In this document: piece after piece, positions 17,334-25,090 of the stretch
How positions within the stretch are numbered: the first letter of the stretch is position 1
Layout: every line of letters begins with the position of its first letter
Assembly (NCBI RefSeq): GCF_014860165.1
Contig: NZ_JACZKG010000050.1
Span: 1-51,269, forward strand
Direction of reading: 5' to 3'
DNA: 51,269 nucleotides
Origin: Devosia sp.
GTDB taxonomy: Bacteria > Pseudomonadota > Alphaproteobacteria > Rhizobiales > Devosiaceae
The notes under the pieces: generated by a model
Seen by the model: only the letters and a program-made list of their open reading frames with translations
Database searches by the model: none
Told to the model about the DNA's origin: nothing
Made by a program: the position numbers and the translations under genes

Positions 17334-17972
17334 ATGGCCAGCCGTCCGGATCTGATCCTGGCCTCCGCCTCGCCGCGCCGGCTTGCGCTGCTCAACCAGA
17401 TTGGCATCGAGCCTGAGCACTTGGTGCCGGCCCATGTCGATGAGACGCCCGAAAAGGGTGAGCTCCCGCGCAAGCTTGCCATCCGCCTCGCCGACCTCAA
17501 GGCGCTGACCGCCCAGCACAAGGCCCGCTCTGCCGGCTTCGGCCAGGGCGCGCTGGTGCTCGCCGCCGATACGGTGGTGGCGGTGGGCCGCCGCATCCTG
17601 CCCAAGGCCGAGACCATGGAAGAGGCCACCGAATGCCTCCGCCTGCTCTCGGGGCGGGCCCATCGCGTCTATACCGCGCTGACGGTGCTGACCCCGTCCG
17701 GCGCCAAGCGCCAGCGCTTGGTCGAAACGCGCCTTCGGTTCAAGCGCCTGTCCACCCGCGAGATGGAAGCCTATCTCGCCAGCGCCGAATGGCGCGACAA
17801 GGCCGGCGGCTACGCCATCCAGGGCATTGCCGGCGCCTTCGTGGTCAAGCTCTCGGGTTCCTACACCGCCGTTGTCGGCCTGCCGCTGATGGAAACCGCG
17901 CAACTGCTGGCCGGCGAGGGCTATCCGGTCCATTTCAACTGGCTCAACCAGTCCACCCTGTCAGGCGTCTGA
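17334..17972 (+). CDS. maf: Maf-like nucleoside triphosphate pyrophosphatase
   Basis: A 212-residue Maf/HAM1-fold pyrophosphatase that hydrolyses non-canonical or methylated NTPs to NMPs. The signature [12 protein letters not shown] is at the N-terminus, with the catalytic VLAADTVV and the [14 protein letters not shown] segment. It starts 11 bases after infA and overlaps yacG by one base, so infA-maf-yacG are probably cotranscribed. Confidence 0.95.
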   Translation: MASRPDLILASASPRRLALLNQIGIEPEHLVPAHVDETPEKGELPRKLAIRLADLKALTAQHKARSAGFGQGALVLAADTVVAVGRRILPKAETMEEATECLRLLSGRAHRVYTALTVLTPSGAKRQRLVETRLRFKRLSTREMEAYLASAEWRDKAGGYAIQGIAGAFVVKLSGSYTAVVGLPLMETAQLLAGEGYPVHFNWLNQSTLSGV

Positions 17973-18169
17973 TGGCCGCGGAACGGAAATGCCCGATCTG
18001 CGGCAAGCCGAGCGTCGAGGCTTTCAAGCCTTTCTGCTCCAAGCGCTGTGCCGACGTCGACCTCAACCGCTGGCTGACCGGCAGCTACGTCATCCCAGCC
18101 AGGGACGACGAGCCGGCCGCCGAAGGCGACAATGTTGTCCCCGACTACGACGAAGACGATAATATCTGA
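17972..18169 (+). CDS. yacG: DNA gyrase inhibitor YacG (zinc ribbon)
   Basis: A 65-residue protein with the four-cysteine zinc ribbon CPICG...FCSKRC, followed by [13 protein letters not shown] and an acidic tail. YacG binds GyrB and inhibits gyrase in E. coli. The ATG overlaps the maf stop codon by one base (TGATG). Confidence 0.93.
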   Translation: MAAERKCPICGKPSVEAFKPFCSKRCADVDLNRWLTGSYVIPARDDEPAAEGDNVVPDYDEDDNI

Positions 18170-18191
18170 CGGCCAGGAGTGCCTCAGTAGA

Positions 18192-18220
18192 CCTCGTGGT
18201 GAGCCTGTCGAACCACGAGG
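18192..18220. repeat. Dispersed hairpin repeat after yacG
   Basis: CCTCGTGGT and ACCACGAGG flank GAGCCTGTCGA, making a 9-bp perfect stem. The core GTGAGCCTGTCGAACCACG is a common intergenic repeat in alphaproteobacterial genomes. It may also act as a terminator for infA-maf-yacG, but it has no T tract. Confidence 0.65.
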
Positions 18221-18331
18221 ACGTGTCACCATGCAAACTCCTTTTCCACAAACCCTTTTCCCGCTTGCACCCTCAAAACCCATCACCTATAAGGCCCGTG
18301 GCTTTGAGCCGGGCGGTCCTTCCGCCCCATT

Positions 18332-18407
18332 GCCCGGGTAGCTCAGTTGGTAGAGCAGCGGATTGAAAATCCGCGTGTCACTGGTTCGATTCCGGTCCCG
18401 GGCACCA
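18332..18407 (+). tRNA. tRNA-Phe (GAA), integration site of the island
   Basis: A 76-nt tRNA including the encoded CCA. The acceptor stem is GCCCGGG/CCCGGGC, the D arm contains GCTCAGTTGGTAGAGC, and the anticodon stem GCGGA/TCCGC encloses TTGAAAA (anticodon GAA, phenylalanine). Its last 23 bases are repeated at 42768-42790, so an integrative element entered here and regenerated the tRNA end. Confidence 0.97.
18385..18407 (+). other. attL: 23-bp core repeat inside tRNA-Phe
   Basis: The 3' end of the tRNA, from TTCGATTCC through GGGCACCA, is repeated exactly at 42768-42790. The identity stops on both sides, as expected for the recombination core. The integrase gene begins 160 bases inside this end. 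Confidence 0.92.
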
Positions 18408-18423
18408 CTTCCCCCATCGCGAT

Positions 18424-18509
18424 CGTCCACAGTCGTCCACCAGCGTCCAGCCGGTTGGCGATTCATCAACGATGTTGGCAACTTAGAGTCCGCAGTCGTC
18501 CACGTGGAC
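18424..18509. promoter_or_regulatory. Helically phased CGTCCA repeats next to attL
   Basis: CGTCCA occurs at 18424-18429, 18434-18439 and 18444-18449, exactly 10 bp apart, and again within the palindrome GTCCACGTGGAC at 18498-18509. A matching CGTCCAC...GTGGACG inverted pair lies before the HTH gene at 20604-20627. These are plausible binding sites for the AlpA/Xis-like protein. Confidence 0.5.
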
Positions 18510-18529
18510 TTGCTGAAATCCAGCGCATC

Positions 18530-18557
18530 TGTTGGTAGGCACTGGGCCTGTTGGTAT
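18530..18557. promoter_or_regulatory. Integrase arm-type repeats, left end
   Basis: TGTTGGTA occurs at 18530-18537 and 18549-18557 (with a following T), between attL and the integrase start. Two similar copies occur near attR at 42693-42712. Short direct repeats close to both ends of an island are typical integrase arm-binding sites. Confidence 0.5.
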
Positions 18558-18568
18558 GGGAGGTTCAA

Positions 18569-19773
18569 TTGCCTCTAAGCGCGCGGCTTGTTGAATCGGC
18601 CAAGCCCACAGAAAAGCTTCAGAAGCTTTCTGACGGGGGTGGGCTCCAGCTGTGGGTCATGCCCACAGGATCAAAGTTGTGGCGGCTGGCGTACCGCCAT
18701 GGGGTAAGCAAAAGGTTCTGGCGCTGGGGGCATACCCCGTCATTTCCCTCTCCGAAGCGAGAGAGAAGCGCGAAGCCCAGAAGAAGATTCTTGGTACGGG
18801 AATGGACCCCTCCCTTCTGCGCAAGCTCTCGCTCGACAATTCCTTTGACGCCGTTGCTGATGAATGGATCGGTCAGCAGATAAAGAAGGGGCAGGCCGAG
18901 GCGACGATCACCAAGAAAAAGTGGCTGCTGTCCTTTGCCCGAAAGGGTTTCGGCTCCCGTCCAGTCAGTGAAGTGTCGCCTGTTGAAGTCCTTGCTGTGC
19001 TGCGCGGAATTGAGGCCCGGGAACGTCTGGAGAGTGCCAACCGCGCTCGGACGACGATCGGCGCCGTGTTTCGGTACGCGATATGGACCTCAAAAGCCAA
19101 AGACGACCCCACGGTCGCGCTAAAGGGGGCCCTCTTACCGGCACGGCCCGAAAGCCGAGCGGCCGTCACCACGGCACCTGAGTTTGGGCAGTTGCTGAGG
19201 GCTATCGATGGCTATAGCGGCAACGTGCCAACCAGGATTGCCTTGCAACTCGCCGTACTGCTTCATCCGAGGCCGGGCGAGCTGAGGAAGGCAGAATGGG
19301 AAGAATTCGACTTTGCCCATGCCGTCTGGCGCGTGCCGCGCTTGCGCATGAAAATGCGCCGGGTCCATTATGTGCCATTGGCGCGCCAGGCCGTCGAGCT
19401 CCTGCTGCGCCTGAGGGATTTCACAGGCCAAGAGCAATTGTTGTTTCCCGGGATGCGCAGCAGCACGCGTCCGATGTCAGAGAATACCTTGAACGGTGCG
19501 CTGAGGCGACTGGGCTTCTCCAAATACGAACAGACAGCGCATGGACTTCGCGCGTCATTTTCCAGCATGGCGAACGGCAGCCTGCTCTGGGACAAAGACG
19601 TCGTCGAGCGCCATCTTTCCCATGAGGACGAGGATGAGGTGCGCGCTGCATACAACCGTTCTGCGTATTGGAAGGAGCGGACACAGATCGCGCAATGGTG
19701 GGCGGACCAATGCGATGAGTTGCGTGCTCAGCCGTTTGTGCCCAGTCATCCATGGGAATTGGCGAGGGATTAG
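18569..19773 (+). pseudogene. int: P4-type tyrosine integrase with one frameshift
   Basis: Corrected length is about 401 residues, normal for tRNA-targeting P4/CP4-57-like integrases. Translation starts at a TTG (18569) five bases after GGGAGG. The N-terminal DUF4102 domain (KLSDGGGLQLWVMPTGSKLW) is in one frame up to 18700. The rest, from GKQKVLALGAYPVISL onward, is in another frame. The switch is explained by loss of one G in the GGGG run at 18701-18704. The catalytic part is otherwise intact, with HPRPGELRKAEW (first Arg), HGLRASF (His-x-x-Arg), HLSHED and the Tyr in AAYNRSAYWKER. It is either a recent inactivating mutation or a homopolymer sequencing error. Confidence 0.88.
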
Positions 19774-19774
19774 G

Positions 19775-20545
19775 TTGGCTGAAGGCAACCTGTTCAAACC
19801 GATACCGGAAAAATACCTTCCCTATCCAGATGGAGAGCACGACTGGCGCGATGTTGCTGAAGGTGTTGTCGAGCTAATGGAGCGTCGTCACAAGCGGGTT
19901 CTGGCTGACCCGTCAAAGATAGACGTTCTGGGTCTTACGATGATGGCAACGTTTCATAATTGGAAAGAAAGCGAGCTGTATCGGAATTCGCCCTACGGGA
20001 ACGTGGCCGGGCAGCTGCGAGGCATAAAAAACATCTTCGGCACAGCTATCAGATTGCGAAAGTTTGCGGTGTCCGACGACAACAGGGGCCTCAAGAGGAC
20101 CTTATCGGAATTCTATCAACGGGATCCCGCGCGGGCGGAGCATGATGAGAACGTTCAGTTCTTCGGAGCTGACCCTGATGCCCCAATAGGCGAATTGGCA
20201 GAGATGCGTCCGGAATGGCTGTTTGGTACCGCGGGCGGACAGAACTGGGCGTTCTATGAATGGCTCAACGGGGCTGCGCACTTTGTGGCTGCCTTGGAGG
20301 ACGTCAGGCGACAGTTGGAGCTCACGGACCAATTCGTGCCAATTGAACTTTACAGCTTAATTGGCGGGCGGTTTCCGGAGTTGTATCGAGAGCTTTATGG
20401 CTCCAAAGGTGGCGGTCGCCAGGGGGGCGACGTGCTCACGGGCCCCCTCTACACTTTTGTCGCGGAAGTTGCTCGTTTGGCCATGGGCAAGAAGCCGAAG
20501 GCCGACGCAATTGCCAAAGCCATCGAGAGGTGGAATTCGGACTGA
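19775..20545 (+). CDS. Hypothetical island protein
   Basis: A soluble protein of about 256 residues from a TTG (19775) that lies two bases after the integrase stop codon, with GAGG upstream. The frame is open further upstream, but only as an overlap of the integrase. I do not recognise a family. The N-terminus reads EKYLPYPDGEHDWRDVAEGV, and the middle has acidic and Trp/Tyr-rich segments (WLFGTAGGQNWAFYEWLNG). The position directly after the integrase suggests cotranscription. Confidence 0.6.
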   Translation: MAEGNLFKPIPEKYLPYPDGEHDWRDVAEGVVELMERRHKRVLADPSKIDVLGLTMMATFHNWKESELYRNSPYGNVAGQLRGIKNIFGTAIRLRKFAVSDDNRGLKRTLSEFYQRDPARAEHDENVQFFGADPDAPIGELAEMRPEWLFGTAGGQNWAFYEWLNGAAHFVAALEDVRRQLELTDQFVPIELYSLIGGRFPELYRELYGSKGGGRQGGDVLTGPLYTFVAEVARLAMGKKPKADAIAKAIERWNSD

Positions 20546-20603
20546 CGGCGCCGTAGCCGACGTCGATTTGAACTTTGAATGGACGTCCCCCCAGACTCTG
20601 AGG

Positions 20604-20627
20604 CGTCCACGTGGATGATGGTGGACG
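20604..20627. promoter_or_regulatory. Putative operator of the HTH gene
   Basis: The inverted pair CGTCCAC (20604-20610) and GTGGACG (20621-20627) has the same heptamer as the phased repeats beside attL. It lies 57 bases upstream of the preferred start of the HTH gene and could serve autoregulation. Confidence 0.45.
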
Positions 20628-20684
20628 GCGATGGACATTCAGCCGCCGTGTGGCCGGACACCTCTCCGACCTGGACTCAGACAA

Positions 20685-20867
20685 TTGGAAAAGATCGCAC
20701 TTACGATCGAAGAAGCTGCTCGCGCCGCTAGCATCAGCCGGAGCCGCCTCTACGAGATGATCAAGACAGGCCTCTTGAATTCAAGGAAAAATGGGCGGCA
20801 GACGCTCATTCTCGCCGATGATCTCAAAGCATTCATCGCGTCGTTGCCGGCGAGCGATGCCAAATGA
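20685..20867 (+). CDS. AlpA/excisionase-like HTH protein
   Basis: A 60-residue DNA-binding protein with a MerR-like winged helix: ALTIEEAARAASISRSRLYE, then MIKTGLLNSRKNGRQTLILA and DDLKAFI. This is the layout of the excisionase/AlpA family, which directs excision or regulates the integrase. The TTG at 20685 places the HTH at the usual distance. An ATG at 20631 would add 18 unconserved residues overlapping the operator. It overlaps the next gene by ATGA. Confidence 0.8.
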   Translation: MEKIALTIEEAARAASISRSRLYEMIKTGLLNSRKNGRQTLILADDLKAFIASLPASDAK

Positions 20868-22225
20868 CCCCGGTCTTGGACGAGACCCAACATTCCATCT
20901 GCGAGCCACAAAATGAAGTCGCCGCCCCTGCTGCAAACAGGGACGGCGAGGCAGAAGATGCGAAGCGTGGCGCTTCAGGACGAGATAATAACCCTATTTC
21001 GGATCCCGCAACAATAGCATCGAACTGCGCCAGCACAGAGGCCATTCCGAACTGGCTCGCGAGCCTTGTGATGACTAGACGTGGTGAGATTGTAGCCAAC
21101 TTGCACAACGCCTCGATTCCGCTTGAGTGGGCACCAGAGTTCTTTGGATGTCTGGGCTTTGACGTGTTTGCAAGTAAGCCAACGGTTTTGGCTCCGTTGC
21201 CTTGGGACGACATTGAAGGCTATCAGCGAAGGGAATGGCAAGAGTTCGATGAATTGCAGGCTACCAGTTGGCTGCAGGTGCGCGAGATCAACGTCAATGT
21301 GCGGGATGTGAAGCATGCAGCAGCCATGGTTGCTTTCCGGCATCCATTCCACCCGGTCCGGCAATACCTAGAGTCACTTGAGTGGGATCGAAAACCCCGC
21401 CTCGATGGTTGGCTGACAGGGTACATGGGGGCTGAAAATTCATCATATACCAAGGAGATAGGTTCACGCTATTTGGTGTCGGCGGTCGCGCGCATCTTCC
21501 AGCCTGGATGCCAAGCCGACGTCACTCTCGTCCTCGAAGGGAGCCAGGGGCTTCGAAAATCTTCGGCACTCAGGGTTCTGGCCGGAGAGTGGTTTACCGA
21601 TCGCATGCCACCACTCGGCACAAAGGATGCAGCGCTGCAAAACCCACGGGATGTGGATCATTGAACTTGGCGAGCTTGAGTCCCTAAAAACGACGACAGT
21701 AGAAACGATGAACGGCTTCCTAACCTGCCGCGTGGACCGATATCGCCCCCCATATGGCACTTGCGCCGTTAATGTGCCCCGGCAATGCGTTTTCTCTGGC
21801 ACCACCAACAGCTACCTCCGCGATCCTACGGGTGCTCGCCGGATTTGGCCTGTTGCGGTGACAAAATCGGATGTTGAACGTTTGAGTGCTGACCGGGATC
21901 AGATCTGGGCAGAGGCGGTGCACCTTTATCGCTCACACCACAAGTGGTGGTTGGAAGAGGGGGAAGTGTTGGATCTAGCAGTGATCGAAAGTCGGCCCGC
22001 TACGAGGGGGATCCGTGGGATGAGCCGATCTACGACTTCATTGCTGACCGTACCTTCGTTACCATTCCTCAGATTCTGGGCGACTGCCTACAGATGAGCA
22101 CGGCGCATTGGAAACAGTCTGACAAGAACCGAGTTTCACGCGTGCTTAGGGCCAGCGGCTGGAGGAGGGTGAAAGTGCGGGTAGGGCAGGCATTTCAGTG
22201 GCAGTACCATCCCGCAAGACGCTGA
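20864..22225 (+). pseudogene. VirE-family replication/primase-associated protein, two frameshifts
   Basis: The gene is a virulence-associated E family P-loop protein, common beside integrases as a replication helicase-like factor. Three reading frames must be joined. Frame one (20864 to about 21640) holds the N-terminal part and the P-loop LEGSQGLRKSSALRVL. Frame two (about 21640-21988) continues GMWIIELGELESLK, DRYRPPYG and FSGTTNSYLRDPTGARRIWP. Frame three (about 21990-22225) ends with ARYEGDPWDEPIYDF and VSRVLRASGW. An extra A in the AAAA run at 21639-21642 and a missing base near the AAA run at 21988-21990 explain the shifts. Everything else in the family pattern is conserved, so decay is recent or the shifts are sequencing errors. 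Confidence 0.87.
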
Positions 22226-22961
22226 GAGTACTTAGGCGGCAAACGAACACCGGAGCAACTGTTCCCGGTGTTCCCGCTAAAAGCTGCCGATTCTGGAACA
22301 GCCAGCAGCATTTCAGCATTCTAATATACTTCTGGTTTGAGGCTTAAAACTGGGAACACCGGGAACAAAAGGCAAGAAACAGAAAGTCAAAGGGAGGGTG
22401 CCACAGTGCTCGCGCAGGTCAACTGCCAAAGGCAGTCCTCCGCTCCGCTCCGGCCCTGCGGGTGACTCTGCGCTGTGCGCTGTGGCGTTCTGGAGGTGTC
22501 GGGACGAAGGGCGTCCCCCAAAAAGATTCGACGAGCCTGCGGCGCGTCGAACAAAGGGCTTGGGAAAGGAAGAATGCGGCAACCGCCTTCTCTTTTCTAC
22601 CCCAGTTCCTTGTTTGAAGGCCCGCGCCGAGCGGCCTGAAAACCCGCGCGCAGCGCGGAAGACGATGTTCCCCGCGCGATAACCACAGGATGCCACAGCT
22701 AAGCGCGCAGTCACCCGCAGGGCCGGAGCAAAGCGAAGGACGGCCTTTCTCAAGGCCGTTGACTGAATAGCGCGCAGCTGTGGCATGCTGGGGTTGTAGG
22801 GAGGGATTTTGACCAGACCGTTGGGTCTGGTCTCAATCTCGGCGGGACGCCGGCTGCCGCGCCACTAAGGTGGCGTGAAGGATATAAAGGAGGGGTCAAC
22901 GCCACAATGAGCCAGCAAGAGCCAAGGCTCCACCGAGCCCCATCCATACTCGCCCTGGCCC
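22226..22961. other. Gene-free structured region of the island
   Basis: About 735 bases without a supportable gene. It is dominated by the inverted modules at 22401-22783. Two further hairpins follow: GACCAGACC-GTTG-GGTCTGGTC at 22811-22832 and CGCCAC-TAAG-GTGGCG at 22860-22875. AAAGGAGG at 22886-22893 precedes an ATG at 22907 with only a 28-codon ORF, possibly the truncated start of a lost gene. Confidence 0.6.
22401..22783. repeat. Large inverted repeat of two palindromic modules (candidate origin)
   Basis: Two modules of about 85-92 bp face each other, at 22401-22484 and about 22692-22783. Their cores are perfect 21-bp inverted repeats (22447-22467 and 22709-22729, GCTCCGGCCCTGCGGGTGAC and its complement). 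Each module is bounded by CCACAG and CTGTGG and contains its own small hairpin (CTGCCAAAGGCAG on the left, ACGGCCTTGAGAAAGGCCGT on the right). The arrangement next to a VirE-like replication gene suggests a replication origin of the excised element. A regulatory or transfer role is also possible. Confidence 0.65.
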
Positions 22962-23179
22962 TTGTCAGATGCTTGGATTGCCGTCCTTGTTGACGGTGCT
23001 ACAACGGTACGCACCTCTAGAATCAATGCCGCGCCGCCCGAACTTTTGGCGTCGTCGACAAAACTGTCCGTCGGAGCAAACATGCGCACAGTCCATTGGC
23101 GGCAAGTCCCCTTGCGGTTTGGTACAGGGTGTCGCTGCAGCTTCGCACGAAAGTGGGATGAACAGTCTTTGGCCAAATG
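22962..23179 (+). CDS. Small hypothetical protein preceding module A
   Basis: A 72-residue ORF from a TTG, reading SDAWIAVLVDGATTVRTSRI. It overlaps the next gene by ATGA, which is the best argument that it is translated. It has no recognised family and no good ribosome-binding site. It may be the coupled first gene of module A or a chance ORF. Confidence 0.3.
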
Positions 23180-25090
23180 ATCAAGGCTTTGTCGATGCCA
23201 ACTCGACCTGATGTGGATCGTCCGGACTGGGCTGCAATTCGTCGCCTTCCGTCGCCGGTACTGCGCGAGCAGCTTGCACTATGCGCGGCCTATCCAGATC
23301 GCATAATGTTCTTAGACATCGAGACGACCGGACTTAGCCACTACTACGACGAAATCACCACTGTTGGCTGGTCCATCGGCGGCAGAGCTGAAACCTTCAT
23401 CAAGGGCGGCGATGCGGCGCACCTACTAAGAGATGCAGCGTCCGCCAAGGTCTTGGTGACCTTCAACGGCATCCGGTTCGATGCTCGGTTTTTGCGGCAG
23501 GAGTTTCCAAACATAGCGCTGCCGGCTGTGCATATTGACCTAATGTACCTGTGCCGACGCCTCGGTCTGAAAGGCGGCCAAAAGTCCATCGAAACCGAAC
23601 TGGGACTGAACTACCGCCAAGAGTTGGAAGATGTCGACGGCTTTGCGGCCGTCCTGCTCTGGCACCGGTATCTTCGCGGGGACGTCGAGGCTCTCTCGAG
23701 ACTGATCCGGTATAACCGCGCCGACATCGCTGCCATGGGCGCTATCTTCGACAGGGCAATGTCTGGGTTCGCCGTTGAACCCGATCTGTTTTCATCTCCA
23801 GTTCGCTTTGTGGATTGGTCGGCCCCAGGCGGTTGGAACGATCTGCCCGGCGGTCTCCAGCCGGCACCGAGCCATCTTACCCACGCCCCGCGTTTCGACG
23901 ACCTCTTTGCAGGAACATCAGCAGAAAATGCGCGCATAGTCGGCATTGACCTCACCGGCTCGGAAGTGCGGCCGACTGGGTGGTGCCTGCTCGACGGTTC
24001 AATTGCGGATACCAGGTCAATTTCAACTGACGCCGATATTGTCGCTGCAACCTTGGAGGCACGTCCAGACCTGGTCTCCATCGATTCTCCGCTTTGTCTC
24101 CCAGAGGGGCGGATCACCGTTGAGGATAGTGATCCCGGTCGCGACGTTTTCGGCATCATGCGGCAGTCAGAGCGCGAGCTGAAACGACGGGGTATCAACG
24201 TCTATCCTTGCCTGCTGCCCAGCATGCAGAAACTTACTGCCCGTGGCATGCGGCTGGCCGCGGTTTTCAGACAGAAGGGCGTTCCAGTCATCGAGAGCTA
24301 CCCGGGAGCTGCTCAAGACATCATGCGCATTCCGCGCAAAGGTGCGGGGGTGGAATGGCTGCATTTAGGCCTCCGCGACTTTGGAATTTCCGGAACCTTC
24401 CAAACAGAGAAAGTGACCCACGATGAGCTCGACGCAATCACGTCGGCACTTGTCGGCACATTTCACCTAGCCGGTCTCTCAGAGTCCCTGGGAACTGAAG
24501 CGGAGGCGCCCCTGGTGATCCCAAAGCTTGATGCTGCCCCAGGACCACTCGTTGTCGGCGTGAGCGGACCGATTGCGGCTGGTAAGACAACGTTCGCCGA
24601 AGCACTCGCGGCCAAAGGCTTTGCGTATACTCGCTTCAGTCTCGCCATAGATGAATTGCTCGCGAACGACGGTCTGGAGCTCAACCGTGTCAACCGGCAA
24701 AAGCTCGGCACTGAGATCAATGAAAGCGGACGCCAACGCTGGTTGGCGGAACAAACGATCAAGAGAGCAGCAGGGGCTGCTCGCATCGTGATCGACGGCT
24801 TGCGATTTCCAGAGGACCACGCATTTCTCGTTGAAACTTTTGGCAACTGCTTTGTTCACGTGTATGTAGACGCCGATGAAGAAGTCAGGCGCAAGCGATA
24901 CCGTGAGCGGGCTGCCGACGACGGCTTCGATGAAGCAATCGCATCAACGGTGGAGAGACGAGTGAATGAGCTGAAGGTGCTTGCGCACGAGTCCTTTGTG
25001 AATCATTCTAGCTTAAGTGCAGTTCAGGTGCGTGTTGACGAGTTATTCGGCGACATTCACGGAGAGGGAATATGCCAGTATCCATCGTAG
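23177..25090 (+). CDS. Fusion: YprB-like exonuclease - DUF429 - P-loop (nucleotide) kinase
   Basis: A 637-residue protein of three recognisable parts. Residues about 42-200 form a DnaQ/RNase H-like domain of YprB type, with acidic residues in FLDIETTGL (Asp47, Glu49), IDLMYLCRRLGL and YNRADIAAM. Residues about 252-440 match DUF429, itself an RNase H-fold family, with VGIDLTGSEVRPTGW, SIDSPLCLPEG and SERELKRRGINVYP. Residues about 457-637 are a P-loop kinase with Walker A GPIAAGKTT (464-472), resembling dNMP or dephospho-CoA kinases. Its 3' end overlaps the PurA-like gene by 19 bases. I know no described protein with this combination. A nuclease plus nucleotide kinase beside a purine-synthesis enzyme suggests nucleotide modification or an anti-phage role. 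This is inference. An ATG at 23195 is an alternative start. Confidence 0.8.
   Translation: MIKALSMPTRPDVDRPDWAAIRRLPSPVLREQLALCAAYPDRIMFLDIETTGLSHYYDEITTVGWSIGGRAETFIKGGDAAHLLRDAASAKVLVTFNGIRFDARFLRQEFPNIALPAVHIDLMYLCRRLGLKGGQKSIETELGLNYRQELEDVDGFAAVLLWHRYLRGDVEALSRLIRYNRADIAAMGAIFDRAMSGFAVEPDLFSSPVRFVDWSAPGGWNDLPGGLQPAPSHLTHAPRFDDLFAGTSAENARIVGIDLTGSEVRPTGWCLLDGSIADTRSISTDADIVAATLEARPDLVSIDSPLCLPEGRITVEDSDPGRDVFGIMRQSERELKRRGINVYPCLLPSMQKLTARGMRLAAVFRQKGVPVIESYPGAAQDIMRIPRKGAGVEWLHLGLRDFGISGTFQTEKVTHDELDAITSALVGTFHLAGLSESLGTEAEAPLVIPKLDAAPGPLVVGVSGPIAAGKTTFAEALAAKGFAYTRFSLAIDELLANDGLELNRVNRQKLGTEINESGRQRWLAEQTIKRAAGAARIVIDGLRFPEDHAFLVETFGNCFVHVYVDADEEVRRKRYRERAADDGFDEAIASTVERRVNELKVLAHESFVNHSSLSAVQVRVDELFGDIHGEGICQYPS

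Noticed and set aside
18424..18509. CGTCCA repeats as a short CRISPR-like array
   Set aside because: The units are 6 bp at 10-bp spacing with no spacers and no cas genes. They are better read as protein-binding sites.
19541..19774. N-terminal extension of the 19775 ORF into the integrase gene
   Set aside because: The sequence is the out-of-frame shadow of the integrase C-terminus. A TTG with a ribosome-binding site follows the integrase stop codon.
22313..22786. 157-codon minus-strand ORF and a 94-codon plus-strand ORF across the inverted repeat
   Set aside because: Both are created by the GC-rich palindromic modules and have no ribosome-binding site.
22907..22993. 28-codon ORF after an AAAGGAGG sequence
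   Set aside because: The spacing to the ATG is long (13 bases) and no domain is visible. It may be the remnant of a truncated gene, too weak to call.
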